The notes under the pieces were generated by a model. It searched no databases. It worked only from the letters and a program-made list of their open reading frames with translations, and had not been told where the DNA came from. Both the position numbers and the translations under genes were made by a program. Shown here piece by piece: positions 36,616-44,697 of a stretch of 64,000 nucleotides of DNA. The stretch is taken from contig JAFRLM010000025.1 in the NCBI GenBank assembly GCA_017431225.1, forward strand, positions 1 through 64,000, given 5' to 3'. This DNA is from Erysipelotrichaceae bacterium (GTDB lineage: Bacteria; Bacillota_I; Bacilli_A; Erysipelotrichales; Erysipelotrichaceae). Within the stretch, counting starts at the first letter, position 1. Each line of letters opens with the position of its first letter.

Positions 36616-37118
36616 TTGAGCAGCCAGTCCTTTCCTTTGATCACTTCCGTCTTGGAGAGACCGATAAAGCCCTGCTGACGCAGGCATTCGTACGCGCCGA
36701 TGGCGACGCAGTTGCTGAGATTCAGAGAACGCGCTTCGGCACGCATCGGAAAACGGTATGTTGTATCCAGATGATCACGCAGGATCTCTTTCGGGATACC
36801 GGTGCTTTCCTTGCCGAAGATCAGATAGGTATTCTCTTCCTCTGTTTCAAAACTGCATTCGTCAAAGGATTTCAGTCCGTAACGGGAAAAATAGACAAAA
36901 AGACCATGATTCTCTTTTTCGAAAGTTTCATAGTCGGGATAAGCACGGTAATCGATCTCCGAGATATAATCCATGCCGGCACGGCGCAGATGATGCTCAT
37001 CAAGATAGAAGCCAAGCGGCTCAATCAGGTGCAGACGCATGTCAAAAGCCATGCAGGTGCGCATGATATTTCCCGTATTCTGCGGGATCTCGGGACAGTA
37101 AAGAACGATATTGTTCAT
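36612..37118 (-). CDS. trmL: tRNA (cytidine(34)-2'-O)-methyltransferase TrmL
   Basis: TrmL is a SPOUT enzyme that methylates the wobble nucleotide of tRNA(Leu). The protein has 168 residues; the start MNNIVLYCPEIPQNTGNI is canonical, and the knot segment FGKESTGIPKEIL and the C-terminal LNLSNCVAIGAYE are present. The start is ATG at 37118, which overlaps the DUF1461 gene by 4 nt; a longer in-frame reading would run into that gene. Confidence 0.94.
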   Translation of the reverse strand: MNNIVLYCPEIPQNTGNIMRTCMAFDMRLHLIEPLGFYLDEHHLRRAGMDYISEIDYRAYPDYETFEKENHGLFVYFSRYGLKSFDECSFETEEENTYLIFGKESTGIPKEILRDHLDTTYRFPMRAEARSLNLSNCVAIGAYECLRQQGFIGLSKTEVIKGKDWLLK

Positions 37119-37789
37119 GCGGTCTTCCTTTCCAGGAACCTGAACAGCAGGTAGAAGAATAACAGAGCTACAAACAGCAGTATCAGGATGCGGTAGACAA
37201 GCGCCGAGAAGAATGCGGACGGCACCATATTGATCATGATCTCTGTCGCCGGATCCAGCAGCCACAGGTCATTATCGAATAACAACAGATGGAAATCGGT
37301 CCAGAAACGATCGAAATCAACGACCGCAAAGAGACCTAAAGCACCGAATATGGCGGCGAATACGCAGAGTGCGGTCACATAGCCTTTCCGATATAACTTA
37401 AAGGACTGTTTCTTGTTCATTGCGTAGACGACTGCGAATAAGGCGACAGCGCCGATCGCGCAGAGATTACGCACCAGCAAAGCCTTCTGATAGAGCGCCT
37501 TGACATCGACCATATGGAGCTTTTCACGCTCATCATAGATCTCGCGTTCCTTACCCTGGATGACCGCCTGGCCATCGATATTGTCACGTTTATCTTTCAG
37601 ATAATCGAGCAGGATATTCGTCATATCGACAAGCGTTTCATCGGTCACGCCGATCGAGGCGGCGGTATTCTCCTGCTTGTAGATCTTCGCGTAGAAATTG
37701 CTGTCAAAACAGCAGAAATCGACGATCGTAAGAAAAACCGCCATCATCAGTAAAAAACAGGCCGCGACAGAGAGAAGATTACGCTTCAA
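37115..37789 (-). CDS. DUF1461 (TIGR01906) integral membrane protein
   Basis: The protein has 224 residues and four to five predicted membrane segments: about 7-25, 108-125, 137-160, and one or two near 195-218. The family motifs HMVDVK (near residue 92) and FHLLLFDNDLWLLDP (near 171) are clear. Related proteins in lactobacilli include the lipoprotein intramolecular transacylase Lit, so a lipid-modifying role is possible; this is an inference. It overlaps rdgB by 11 nt. Confidence 0.83.
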   Translation of the reverse strand: MKRNLLSVAACFLLMMAVFLTIVDFCCFDSNFYAKIYKQENTAASIGVTDETLVDMTNILLDYLKDKRDNIDGQAVIQGKEREIYDEREKLHMVDVKALYQKALLVRNLCAIGAVALFAVVYAMNKKQSFKLYRKGYVTALCVFAAIFGALGLFAVVDFDRFWTDFHLLLFDNDLWLLDPATEIMINMVPSAFFSALVYRILILLFVALLFFYLLFRFLERKTA

Positions 37790-38351
37790 GATGAGCCACC
37801 AGCTTTCTTAAAGCGATACCGCGGTGCGATACCTTATGTTTCTCTTCCGCGCTGATCTCGGCAAACGTCTTGCCAAGCGGCGGATAGTAGAAGATCGGGT
37901 CATAACCGAAACCGTTCTCCCCGGCGATCTTCTGGGCGATCTCACCGTAGCATTCGCCGATGAAATGGTATTCCTGCTCCCCGTCATAATAGACCATGGC
38001 ACAGGTATAATGGGCGGTGCGGTCCTTGATATCCTTCATCATTTCGAGTATCTTAGTATTTCTCTCAAAATAACTGTAATTCTTATAGAAACGGGCGCTG
38101 TGCACACCGGGCAGCTCGTTGAAATAGGCGATCGAAAGACCACTGTCATCGGCGATGACCGGGATCTTGGCCAGATCGTAATAGGCTCTGGCTTTGATAG
38201 AAGCGTTTTCGATAAATGTATAGGCGTCTTCTTTGACGTCCACGTCGCAGTCAAGATCCGCTAAGGAAAGCACTTCATACTTCCCCTTCAGCATTTCCCG
38301 GATCTCCCGGACTTTGTTCTTATTCGTACTTGCGATCAGGATTTTCTTCAT
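37779..38351 (-). CDS. rdgB: Non-canonical purine NTP pyrophosphatase RdgB/HAM1
   Basis: The enzyme removes dITP, ITP and XTP from the nucleotide pool. It has 190 residues with the typical start KKILIASTNKNKVREI, VIADDSGLSIAYFNELPGVHSARF (near residue 65-90) and SHRGIALRKL at the end. Two starts are possible: ATG at 38360 (adds three residues) and ATG at 38351. The second matches the family start and lies 7 nt after an extended -10 box TGGTACAAT, so a leaderless transcript would select it. It heads the operon down to the HerA-like gene. Confidence 0.9.
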   Translation of the reverse strand: MKKILIASTNKNKVREIREMLKGKYEVLSLADLDCDVDVKEDAYTFIENASIKARAYYDLAKIPVIADDSGLSIAYFNELPGVHSARFYKNYSYFERNTKILEMMKDIKDRTAHYTCAMVYYDGEQEYHFIGECYGEIAQKIAGENGFGYDPIFYYPPLGKTFAEISAEEKHKVSHRGIALRKLVAHLEA

Positions 38352-38358
38352 GATTAAC

Positions 38359-38367
38359 ATTGTACCA
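38359..38367 (-). promoter_or_regulatory. rdgB operon promoter, extended -10
   Basis: TGGTACAAT on the minus strand has its hexamer at 38359-38364, 7 nt upstream of the ATG at 38351. The upstream ATG at 38360 would be inside the -10 region, which supports the shorter start. Confidence 0.6.
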
Positions 38368-38383
38368 CAATCCCCCGCGGTTC

Positions 38384-38412
38384 TTAACTTTTGGGACCCA
38401 AACTCCTATAAT
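38384..38412 (+). promoter_or_regulatory. Promoter of the lipid kinase gene
   Basis: TTAACT (38384-38389) and a perfect TATAAT (38407-38412) are separated by 17 bp. The start codon at 38419 follows after 6 nt, so the predicted transcript starts at the A of ATG. Confidence 0.75.
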
Positions 38413-38418
38413 AAAAAT

Positions 38419-39315
38419 ATGAAACACGTTTTTATCATTAATTCGATTTCCGGCAAGGGAAGCGGTCTGAAGATCCAGGATATGATCCGTAAAGTCGCGG
38501 AGGAAAAGCAGCTGGATCACGTTATCGCACTGACGGAACGTCCGGGTCACGCCATCCAGCTGGCGCAGCAGTATTCCCGTCCGGATAACATCATTTATTG
38601 CGTCGGCGGCGACGGAACGCTCTGGGAAGTCCTCAACGGGATCGCCCCGGGAACGACATTAGGCATCATTCCGGCAGGTTCCGGCAATGACTTTTACCGT
38701 CTCATCGGACCGGATATCTCCGATCCTGAAAAGATCCTGCGTGACACGATCGACGCCCCTGTTAAACAGATCGATATTGGCGAGACCCAGAACATGCGTT
38801 TTCTCAATACGACCTCTTTCGGCATCGATGCCGATGTCAATGAATACGCGTCCCATCTCATACGTAAAACGGTCATCACCAAAGGACCGGCCTATATCAT
38901 CAGTATCATCAAGAACCTGCTGACCCTGAAGCCGAAGCATATCCGTATCAATATCGACGGTCAGGAACATGAGGGCAATTACTATATCGTCGCCTGCATG
39001 AACGGCCGCTATTACGGCAACGGTGTATTGCCGGCGCCGGAAAGCGATCTGCAGGACGGCTATTTCGATCTCTGTCTGCTCAACGAGATCCCGAAACGGA
39101 AAACGCTCCCCTTCTTAGCACGTTACATGAAGGGAAAGCATCTCGGTTATCCGGGCTTTGAGATCATCCACGCCAAAGATATCATCATCGATTCCGAGCA
39201 GGATCTTTCCTGCCAGAGCGACGGCGAGAACTACTACAGCAAGCATATCGAGCTGCACATGAAAAAAGCCTGGCTCAATCTCAAGGTGCCAGGCTATCTG
39301 AACATTATTCGTTAG
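38419..39315 (+). CDS. Diacylglycerol kinase family lipid kinase (YegS/BmrU type)
   Basis: This soluble lipid kinase (298 residues) has the DAGK catalytic domain with GGDGTLWEVLNG (near residue 56) and PAGSGNDFYR (near 84). In Bacillota the DgkB enzyme recycles diacylglycerol for phospholipid and lipoteichoic acid turnover; other members phosphorylate other lipids. The start is ATG at 38419. The reading frame stays open upstream to 38233, but that part is antisense to rdgB and covers the promoter. It ends by overlapping the convergent phoH gene by 11 bp. Confidence 0.9.
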   Translation: MKHVFIINSISGKGSGLKIQDMIRKVAEEKQLDHVIALTERPGHAIQLAQQYSRPDNIIYCVGGDGTLWEVLNGIAPGTTLGIIPAGSGNDFYRLIGPDISDPEKILRDTIDAPVKQIDIGETQNMRFLNTTSFGIDADVNEYASHLIRKTVITKGPAYIISIIKNLLTLKPKHIRINIDGQEHEGNYYIVACMNGRYYGNGVLPAPESDLQDGYFDLCLLNEIPKRKTLPFLARYMKGKHLGYPGFEIIHAKDIIIDSEQDLSCQSDGENYYSKHIELHMKKAWLNLKVPGYLNIIR

Positions 39316-40240
39316 AGTAGAGTTTGATGATCTTCTCGACCAGCGGATGACGGACGACGTCACTGCTCTCGAACTCCAGGAAACCGATCCCTTCCACGTT
39401 CTGCAGCGTATTCAGCGCTCTCACAAGACCGGATTCCTCACGGCGCAGATTCAGGTCGATCTGGGTGATATCCCCGTTGACGACCATCTTCGCCGAATTG
39501 CCTAAACGCGTCAGAAACATCAGCATCTGACCGGCTGTCGTATTCTGCGCTTCGTCCAGGATGACAAAGCATTTATCCAGCGTGCGGCCGCGCATATACG
39601 CGAGCGGCATGATCTCGATCGAACCTTTCTCCAGCAGTTTCTCCACGGTCTCCTTGCCCATCAGGGCATCGAGCGAATCGTAGAGCGGCATGAGATAAGG
39701 ATCGATCTTTTCTTTTAAGTCACCTGGTAAAAAGCCGAGGCTCTCCCCTGCTTCCACCGCTGGACGTGTGAGCACGATCTTTTCCACGTCTCCGCGTTTG
39801 AAAGCCTTAACGGCCATCATGACGGATAAGAAGGTCTTGCCTGTACCGGCCGGACCGATCGAGAAAGTCAGCGGATTCTGTTTGATCGTCTCGATCAGAA
39901 GCTGCTGATTATAGGTCTTGCAGAAGATCGGTTTGCCTCCGGCTGTGAGTCCCACCTGGCGGTCTCGCCAGGAAAGATCCTCTTCGCGGACATGGGACTT
40001 GTAGAGTTTCCGGATCAGTCCTGTATCGATCGTGATCCCCTTATCGATCAGATCGGTCAGGATCTTTAAAAACGACTGAAAACCCTCCGGATCGCTTCCT
40101 TCGTATTTGAACGTATTATTGCGAAAGACGAGATTGCAGTTGAATAGCTCTTCCAGATACTGGAGATTGCTGTCGAATGCACCGATCAGCTCTTTGGCGT
40201 CATGGTCACTCAGATCGATTTCAAATTCCTTATAAGACAA
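39305..40240 (-). CDS. phoH: PhoH family ATPase
   Basis: PhoH proteins are cytoplasmic ATPases linked to RNA metabolism. This one has 311 residues, with a small N-terminal domain, Walker A GPAGTGKTF (near residue 134) and Walker B CFVILDEAQN (near 226). The start codon is TTG at 40240, with GAGGAAA about 6 nt upstream; no in-frame ATG is close by, and the sequence SYKEFEIDL directly after it fits the family. In many Bacillota phoH precedes ybeY; here the 3' neighbour is the convergent lipid kinase. Confidence 0.92.
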   Translation of the reverse strand: MSYKEFEIDLSDHDAKELIGAFDSNLQYLEELFNCNLVFRNNTFKYEGSDPEGFQSFLKILTDLIDKGITIDTGLIRKLYKSHVREEDLSWRDRQVGLTAGGKPIFCKTYNQQLLIETIKQNPLTFSIGPAGTGKTFLSVMMAVKAFKRGDVEKIVLTRPAVEAGESLGFLPGDLKEKIDPYLMPLYDSLDALMGKETVEKLLEKGSIEIMPLAYMRGRTLDKCFVILDEAQNTTAGQMLMFLTRLGNSAKMVVNGDITQIDLNLRREESGLVRALNTLQNVEGIGFLEFESSDVVRHPLVEKIIKLYSNE

Positions 40241-40258
40241 ATTGTTTCCTCTTTCCCG

Positions 40259-40279
40259 ACGGAACTCAGAGAGCTCCGT
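40259..40279 (-). other. Stem-loop directly upstream of the phoH ribosome-binding site
   Basis: In the minus-strand RNA a 9-bp stem (ACGGAGCUC with GAGUUCCGU) closes a 3-nt loop. One pair is G-U in this RNA but would be A-C in the opposite strand, so the structure belongs to the phoH transcript. No T-run follows, so it is not a simple terminator. It may protect the mRNA, mark a processing site or limit readthrough from rpsU. Confidence 0.5.
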
Positions 40280-40286
40280 TCAAAGT

Positions 40287-40316
40287 AAAAAAAATAGTAA
40301 AATTAATTACTATTTT
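40287..40316 (-). terminator. AT-rich candidate terminator of rpsU
   Basis: The stem AAAATAGTAA / TTACTATTTT is perfect over 10 bp but has only one G-C pair, and is followed by further T residues on the minus strand. It contains the rpsU stop codon. It is probably a weak terminator that lets some transcription reach phoH. Confidence 0.45.
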
Positions 40317-40489
40317 CCTTTTCTTGCTTTACGGGCAGCTTCCTGTTTTAACTTACGCTTAACACCCGGCTTTACGTAGTATTCACGTTTACGAGCTTCA
40401 ACCAGGGTGCCGTTACGGGAGACCTGACGCTTAAAACGACGTAAAGCATCATCTAACGGTTCGTTCTCTTTAACTATTACCTTCGCCAC
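40310..40489 (-). CDS. rpsU: 30S ribosomal protein S21
   Basis: S21 is a small basic protein of the 30S subunit that helps mRNA and 16S rRNA pairing at initiation. The gene encodes 59 residues, starting with GTG (read as Met): (M)[18 protein letters not shown], and ending in a Lys/Arg-rich tail [10 protein letters not shown]. The GTG at 40489 is preceded by AAGGGGGTG. It is easily missed because of its size and start codon. A TTGATT-17-TATAAT promoter stands upstream, and phoH follows downstream. Confidence 0.96.
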   Translation of the reverse strand: MAKVIVKENEPLDDALRRFKRQVSRNGTLVEARKREYYVKPGVKRKLKQEAARKARKGK

Positions 40490-40516
40490 AATTACACCCC
40501 CTTTGCTGACTTGTTC

Positions 40517-40545
40517 ATTATACAGTCTAATTTTCCTAAAATCAA
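40517..40545 (-). promoter_or_regulatory. rpsU promoter
   Basis: On the minus strand TTGATT (40540-40545) and a perfect TATAAT (40517-40522) are 17 bp apart. The -35 box overlaps the stop codon of the upstream Mur-like gene. Confidence 0.72.
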
Positions 40546-41975
40546 TTATTCATTAACTGCTGAAGATATTTTTTTGCAAGATCGCTGTCACCGGCATAGG
40601 ATTCGTTGCCCAGCGAACGGTTGATGTACTTTTCGTTCCCCTTTCCGAGAAGCAGGACACAGTCGGCGCTGTTCGCCAGCATGAGCGCTGAGAAGATCGC
40701 TTCCTCTCTTTTCTCGATCAGGACATGGGGAATGCTGTCGTTGCTCAGGAACATCTTGTTCAGCTCATTGGGATCACGGTCGCCGGAATCATTCTCCGTC
40801 AGCACCAGCATGTCGCAGTACTTATTGAGCAGCTGGATCGCTTTCTGGCGGAAACTCTTCTCGCTTTTCTGGTTGAAACCGTAGACCGCGATGATGCGGT
40901 GATAGGAATCCGTTGTTTCCTTGGCGTATTCGAGAAGATCACGCAGAGCGCCGCTGTTTTTCGCCTGGTCAACGATCACCCGGAAACTCTGGCCCAGGGA
41001 GATGTTCTGCAGATAGCCCTGCGGGAAAGTGAATCCGTTCAGGTTCTTCAGTACGAAATCAAGCGGATATCCGCGCTGGGTCAGACAGGCGATGATCGCC
41101 AGGATCGGATAGACACAGTTACGTCCGAGCAGATGCGTCGTGACCTCAAACTCCTCTTCTCCATAGCGCAGAAGGAAAGTCGTGTGATCGGGATAGATCT
41201 TCACATCGCGGGCCTGATAGTCGTTCCCTGCGCCAAAGCCGAAGGTCATGCAGTCATGGGTGATATTCCCGGTACGGATCGCCGGATCGTCTCCGTTCAG
41301 GATGACGTCGCAGGTCTCCGGCAGGCTGTTGATATAGTTCTGGTAATTCAGACAGTAATCGGTCTCGGAATCGGTGAATTCCCAGTCATCGGTATCGGTA
41401 CCGACATAGATAAAGCTTTCGGGAACAACTCCGGCAAGCTTCTTCAGTTCGATGCCGGAAAGATTCATTTCATAACAGCAGGACAAAACGCCGGCGTTCT
41501 TCATCGCGCTGAGGATACGCTGGTTCTCGATGATCGTCAGTGTCGGCGCTTTGGAGAGGCGTTCGATATCCTTATAATAAATGCCCATCGAACCGATATA
41601 ACCGCAGGGACGATCAAAGGAGTCGATGATCTTCTTGATCGTGAACGCGGTCAGGCTGCGGTAATCGTTGCCGCCGATGATGATATTCTCCATTTCCTTG
41701 GAGGGATTCTTGTAGAAAGCGGCAGCGATATGATTGAGCGTATCGAGCGTGTCATTGACACGGATAAAGATGACTGGATAGGAAGTATCGATATCCTCAC
41801 TGTAGATGATGACCTTCGCACCGTTTTTGATCGCTTCCTTTACGAAGTCGTGGCCGTTATAGCGGACGCCGCGGATGCAGAAAAAGATCGCGTCGATCAT
41901 CGGCATGCGGCTGTCGCAGGAAAGCTGCTGGATCTCGATATCCGGAGCGTTCTTGAAGAAGCTGTTCAGTTTCAT
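40542..41975 (-). CDS. MurE-like Mur ligase family protein with degenerate catalytic motifs
   Basis: The protein has 477 residues and the MurE layout. The N-terminal domain is well kept ([20 protein letters not shown] near 21-40, GHDF, GYIGSMG near 125-131). The ATP-binding loop, normally GTNGKTT, is replaced by GGNDYRSL at 101-108. The EVSSHAL segment is EMNLSGIEL (169-177), the DYAHTPD motif is VDQAKNSG (335-342) and the RD/DNPR region is altered; only GKGNE (444-448) resembles the C-terminal motif. It is unlikely to be a working amino-acid ligase. It overlaps mtaB by 4 nt (ATGA) and is probably co-transcribed with it. It may be a structural or regulatory paralogue of MurE, or a ligase with a new mechanism. 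Confidence 0.78.
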   Translation of the reverse strand: MKLNSFFKNAPDIEIQQLSCDSRMPMIDAIFFCIRGVRYNGHDFVKEAIKNGAKVIIYSEDIDTSYPVIFIRVNDTLDTLNHIAAAFYKNPSKEMENIIIGGNDYRSLTAFTIKKIIDSFDRPCGYIGSMGIYYKDIERLSKAPTLTIIENQRILSAMKNAGVLSCCYEMNLSGIELKKLAGVVPESFIYVGTDTDDWEFTDSETDYCLNYQNYINSLPETCDVILNGDDPAIRTGNITHDCMTFGFGAGNDYQARDVKIYPDHTTFLLRYGEEEFEVTTHLLGRNCVYPILAIIACLTQRGYPLDFVLKNLNGFTFPQGYLQNISLGQSFRVIVDQAKNSGALRDLLEYAKETTDSYHRIIAVYGFNQKSEKSFRQKAIQLLNKYCDMLVLTENDSGDRDPNELNKMFLSNDSIPHVLIEKREEAIFSALMLANSADCVLLLGKGNEKYINRSLGNESYAGDSDLAKKYLQQLMNN

Positions 41976-43231
41976 AAAGCTTCACCCTCCATGCCTTCCG
42001 CATTCAGTCCGGTAAAGCGGACCGGAAGGCTCGTGCCGATCGGATAGGTCCCGGCAACTCTGGTATAGACATATTCACGGGAATAGCCGTAGCTAAAGCC
42101 CTTCTCGTTCTTTTCAACGAAGATCCGGGTCTCCAGATCCAAAAGCGAACGGTGATAGGCCTCGGTCTTCTTTGCTTCAAGAAGATTGACCTGACGGATC
42201 CTTTCTTTCACGATCGTTCCGTTCACGAAGTCACTGCGCTTATCGGCAGCTGTGCCCTTCTTGCGGGCATACGGGAAAAGATGGATAAAGCTGAAATCGA
42301 TCACATCGAGGAATTTCAGGGTCTCTGCAAAATCCTCATCGCTCTCGCCCGGGAACCCGACGATCAGGTCGGTGCTGACGGAGATATGCGGGATCTTGGC
42401 ACGGATATAATCCGTTTTTTCTTTAAAGAACTCTGTCGTATAGGGACGGTTCATCTCTTTTAAGGTACGGTCGCAGCCTGCCTGCAGCGGGATATGCAGA
42501 TGCGGGGCGATCTTCGGCTCCTGTGCCATGAAATCGATCATCGCGTCCGGGATCTCCGTGATCTCGATCGAAGATAAGCGGATCGTCTGCAGTTTTTCGA
42601 TCTTGACGAGTTCCTTTAAAAGATCGAGCAGATGGTATTCTCCGTCAAAATAACGTCCGGTATGGATGCCGGTCAGAACGATCTCACTCGTGCTTTCGGC
42701 AAAGCGTTTCGCCTGTTCGATCACATCCTCATGACGGGCGGAGCGTTCACGTCCTCTCGCGTAAGGGATGATACAGTAAGCGCAGAACTGGTTGCAGCCA
42801 TCCTGGATCTTTAAGAAAGCGCGGTCCTTACGACCGTAGTCCTCGAGAGGCATATCCTCAAAAGTGATGCCGTCGAGCTTGCCGACTTCCTTGGAACGGA
42901 CACCCTGGTCGATCAGCTGTTTCAGATCCTTCTTGCCGCGGCTGCCGATCAAAAGGTCGACCTCTTCAAAGACCGCCGCATTCGGATCGGTCTGGACATA
43001 ACAGCCGACAACGGCGATATACGCATCCGGGTTCAGCCTTCTGGCCTGGCGGATGAACTTGCGGGTCTTCCCTTCGGCGATGTTGGTGACAGCGCAGCTG
43101 AAAATAATATAGATATCCGCCATTTCCTTGAAGGAGACTTTGCGGTAGTCGCGGTCCATCTCCTGTTCGATATAGGCGGCTTCATAATCGTTTACCTTGC
43201 ATCCTAGTACAAGCGTTGCATAAGTTTTCAT
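41972..43231 (-). CDS. mtaB: tRNA ms2t6A methylthiotransferase MtaB
   Basis: MtaB is a radical SAM enzyme that adds a methylthio group to t6A37 of tRNAs reading ANN codons. The protein has 419 residues: an N-terminal UPF0004 domain with cysteines for the second cluster (LGCKVN, FSCAVT, VGCYVQ), the radical SAM CxxxCxxC in CNQFCAYC (near residue 147) and a C-terminal TRAM domain. The ATG at 43231 fits MKTYATLVLGCKVN, has no Shine-Dalgarno site and lies 6 nt after TATAAT. An in-frame upstream TTG at 43246 would be inside the -10 box. Confidence 0.93.
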   Translation of the reverse strand: MKTYATLVLGCKVNDYEAAYIEQEMDRDYRKVSFKEMADIYIIFSCAVTNIAEGKTRKFIRQARRLNPDAYIAVVGCYVQTDPNAAVFEEVDLLIGSRGKKDLKQLIDQGVRSKEVGKLDGITFEDMPLEDYGRKDRAFLKIQDGCNQFCAYCIIPYARGRERSARHEDVIEQAKRFAESTSEIVLTGIHTGRYFDGEYHLLDLLKELVKIEKLQTIRLSSIEITEIPDAMIDFMAQEPKIAPHLHIPLQAGCDRTLKEMNRPYTTEFFKEKTDYIRAKIPHISVSTDLIVGFPGESDEDFAETLKFLDVIDFSFIHLFPYARKKGTAADKRSDFVNGTIVKERIRQVNLLEAKKTEAYHRSLLDLETRIFVEKNEKGFSYGYSREYVYTRVAGTYPIGTSLPVRFTGLNAEGMEGEAL

Positions 43232-43237
43232 AGTACG

Positions 43238-43243
43238 ATTATA
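43238..43243 (-). promoter_or_regulatory. mtaB -10 box
   Basis: A perfect TATAAT on the minus strand lies 6 nt before the ATG. The preceding bases are GTTG, as in the rlmN promoter. No clear -35 box was found. Confidence 0.6.
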
Positions 43244-43334
43244 CAACTAACGGACAAAATTTAGAAAGCAGTAAGAACAGCCTGCGGATCACGATCGTCA
43301 AAATGCTTGAAAGTCCGCTATCCAAGGGCGTTTC

Positions 43335-43380
43335 TTGACATTGACACACGATTGTGACAAACTTTATTTATTATTGTGAC
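43335..43380 (+). promoter_or_regulatory. Promoter/operator region of the CNNM pair
   Basis: Two adjacent TTGACA boxes (43335-43340 and 43341-43346) are followed by AT-rich -10 candidates near 43364-43370. The octamer ATTGTGAC is repeated at 43351-43358 and 43373-43380, a spacing of 22 bp. The repeat could be a regulator site; the exact -10 box is uncertain. Confidence 0.45.
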
Positions 43381-43410
43381 CAATAACAGTTAGGAGTGTG
43401 ATGATCCTTT

Positions 43411-44697
43411 ATGGACGATGGCGGTCGAATATCCTGGTTATTACCGGTAGTAATTCTCATATTCTGCGCATTTTATCTGGCAGTGACAGAAACAGCATAT
43501 GCTTCTGTATCTAAGACAAAGATCAAATCACTGGCAGAGAGAGGAAATGCCAAGGCGGAAACAGCCCTGCATATCCTCGATAATTTCGATCGGGCAATAA
43601 CCACGATTCTTATCGGAACCAACATTGTTCATATTGCCGCGGCCTCGATCGTGACCCTGAACGTCACAAAGATCTGGGGCATCGGAGCAGTCAGTATCTC
43701 GACCATCATTACCACTTTGGCTGTTTTTTTCTTTGGCGAAATGCTCCCGAAAAGCATCGCCCGGAAATACAGCGAGTACTTTACACTGACATGTTCCGGG
43801 GTATTGAATTTCCTGATGATCCTCTTTAGACCGGCAAGTTCCTTCCTGACCTGGATCGGCGACAAGATCGCTTCCATGTCCGGAGATGAAGGCGAAGTTT
43901 CGGTCACTGAAGATGAGTTATATGACATCATTGAAGACCTTACCGAAGAAGGCGTTCTGGACGAAGATCAGGGCGATCTCATTTCTTCTGCCCTGCAGTT
44001 CCGTGAAGTCACTGCTGAAAACATCCTGACCAGCCGCATCGACGTCACCGCGATCGATATGGAGATGAGTCCGGAGGAGATCATCACGATCATCAAGAGC
44101 TGCAACCATTCGCGTTTACCGGTCTATAAGGATACGATCGATCATGTCGTCGGTATCTTGCATATCCGTAAATATATGAAAGCCTATCTCGCAGGAAGAG
44201 ATCTGCGTGATATCACGCCCCTTCTTGATCCCGCTCTCTTTATCCATCAGTCTGCCAAGATCGACGATCTTCTGGAGATGATGTCCGCCAAAAAGACCAA
44301 TGTCGCGATCGTTACCGATAACTACGGCGGTACTCTGGGTGTCGTATCTGTTGAGGATATCCTCGAGGAACTCGTCGGCGAGATCTGGGATGAAGACGAT
44401 AAAGCCGAAGAGAACATCATTCCGCTGGAAGAGAATTCCTACAGCGTCAGCGCTGACGAGCTTTTCATCAACGTCCTTGATGATCTCGATGTCAGCTATA
44501 CCGAAGAGGAAGAAAAAGAGATCGACAACAAGCTGATCAGTGAATTATGCTATGAGAACTTCACCAAGATCCCGGTTGAAGGCGATTCCTTTACGCTTCT
44601 GAATACCAGACTTGAGATCGAATCGATGCAGCAGAACCGCATCGTCCGGGTCAAGCTGACTGTTCTTCCGAAGGAAGAGAAAGGAGAAGAGAAATAA
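43411..44697 (+). CDS. CNNM/CBS domain membrane protein (hemolysin C/CorC family), copy 1
   Basis: The protein has 428 residues: a DUF21/CNNM membrane domain with three to four helices (1-180), a pair of CBS domains (about 205-320, with AIVTDNYGGTLGVVSVEDILEELVGEIWDE-type end) and a C-terminal CorC/HlyC domain. Such proteins act in magnesium and cobalt transport or resistance. The ATG at 43411 is the first possible start after two in-frame stops, and the nearest GGAG is 14 nt away, a wide spacing. It overlaps the second copy by 1 nt. Confidence 0.88.
   Translation: MDDGGRISWLLPVVILIFCAFYLAVTETAYASVSKTKIKSLAERGNAKAETALHILDNFDRAITTILIGTNIVHIAAASIVTLNVTKIWGIGAVSISTIITTLAVFFFGEMLPKSIARKYSEYFTLTCSGVLNFLMILFRPASSFLTWIGDKIASMSGDEGEVSVTEDELYDIIEDLTEEGVLDEDQGDLISSALQFREVTAENILTSRIDVTAIDMEMSPEEIITIIKSCNHSRLPVYKDTIDHVVGILHIRKYMKAYLAGRDLRDITPLLDPALFIHQSAKIDDLLEMMSAKKTNVAIVTDNYGGTLGVVSVEDILEELVGEIWDEDDKAEENIIPLEENSYSVSADELFINVLDDLDVSYTEEEEKEIDNKLISELCYENFTKIPVEGDSFTLLNTRLEIESMQQNRIVRVKLTVLPKEEKGEEK

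Noticed and set aside
38233..38418. A 62-residue N-terminal extension of the lipid kinase
   Set aside because: It is antisense to rdgB and contains the kinase promoter; the family start fits ATG 38419.
40725..42047. A 440-codon open frame on the plus strand opposite the Mur-like gene
   Set aside because: It is antisense to a gene with recognisable homology, its product shows no family pattern, and no promoter or ribosome site supports it. Long antisense frames arise here from biased codon use.
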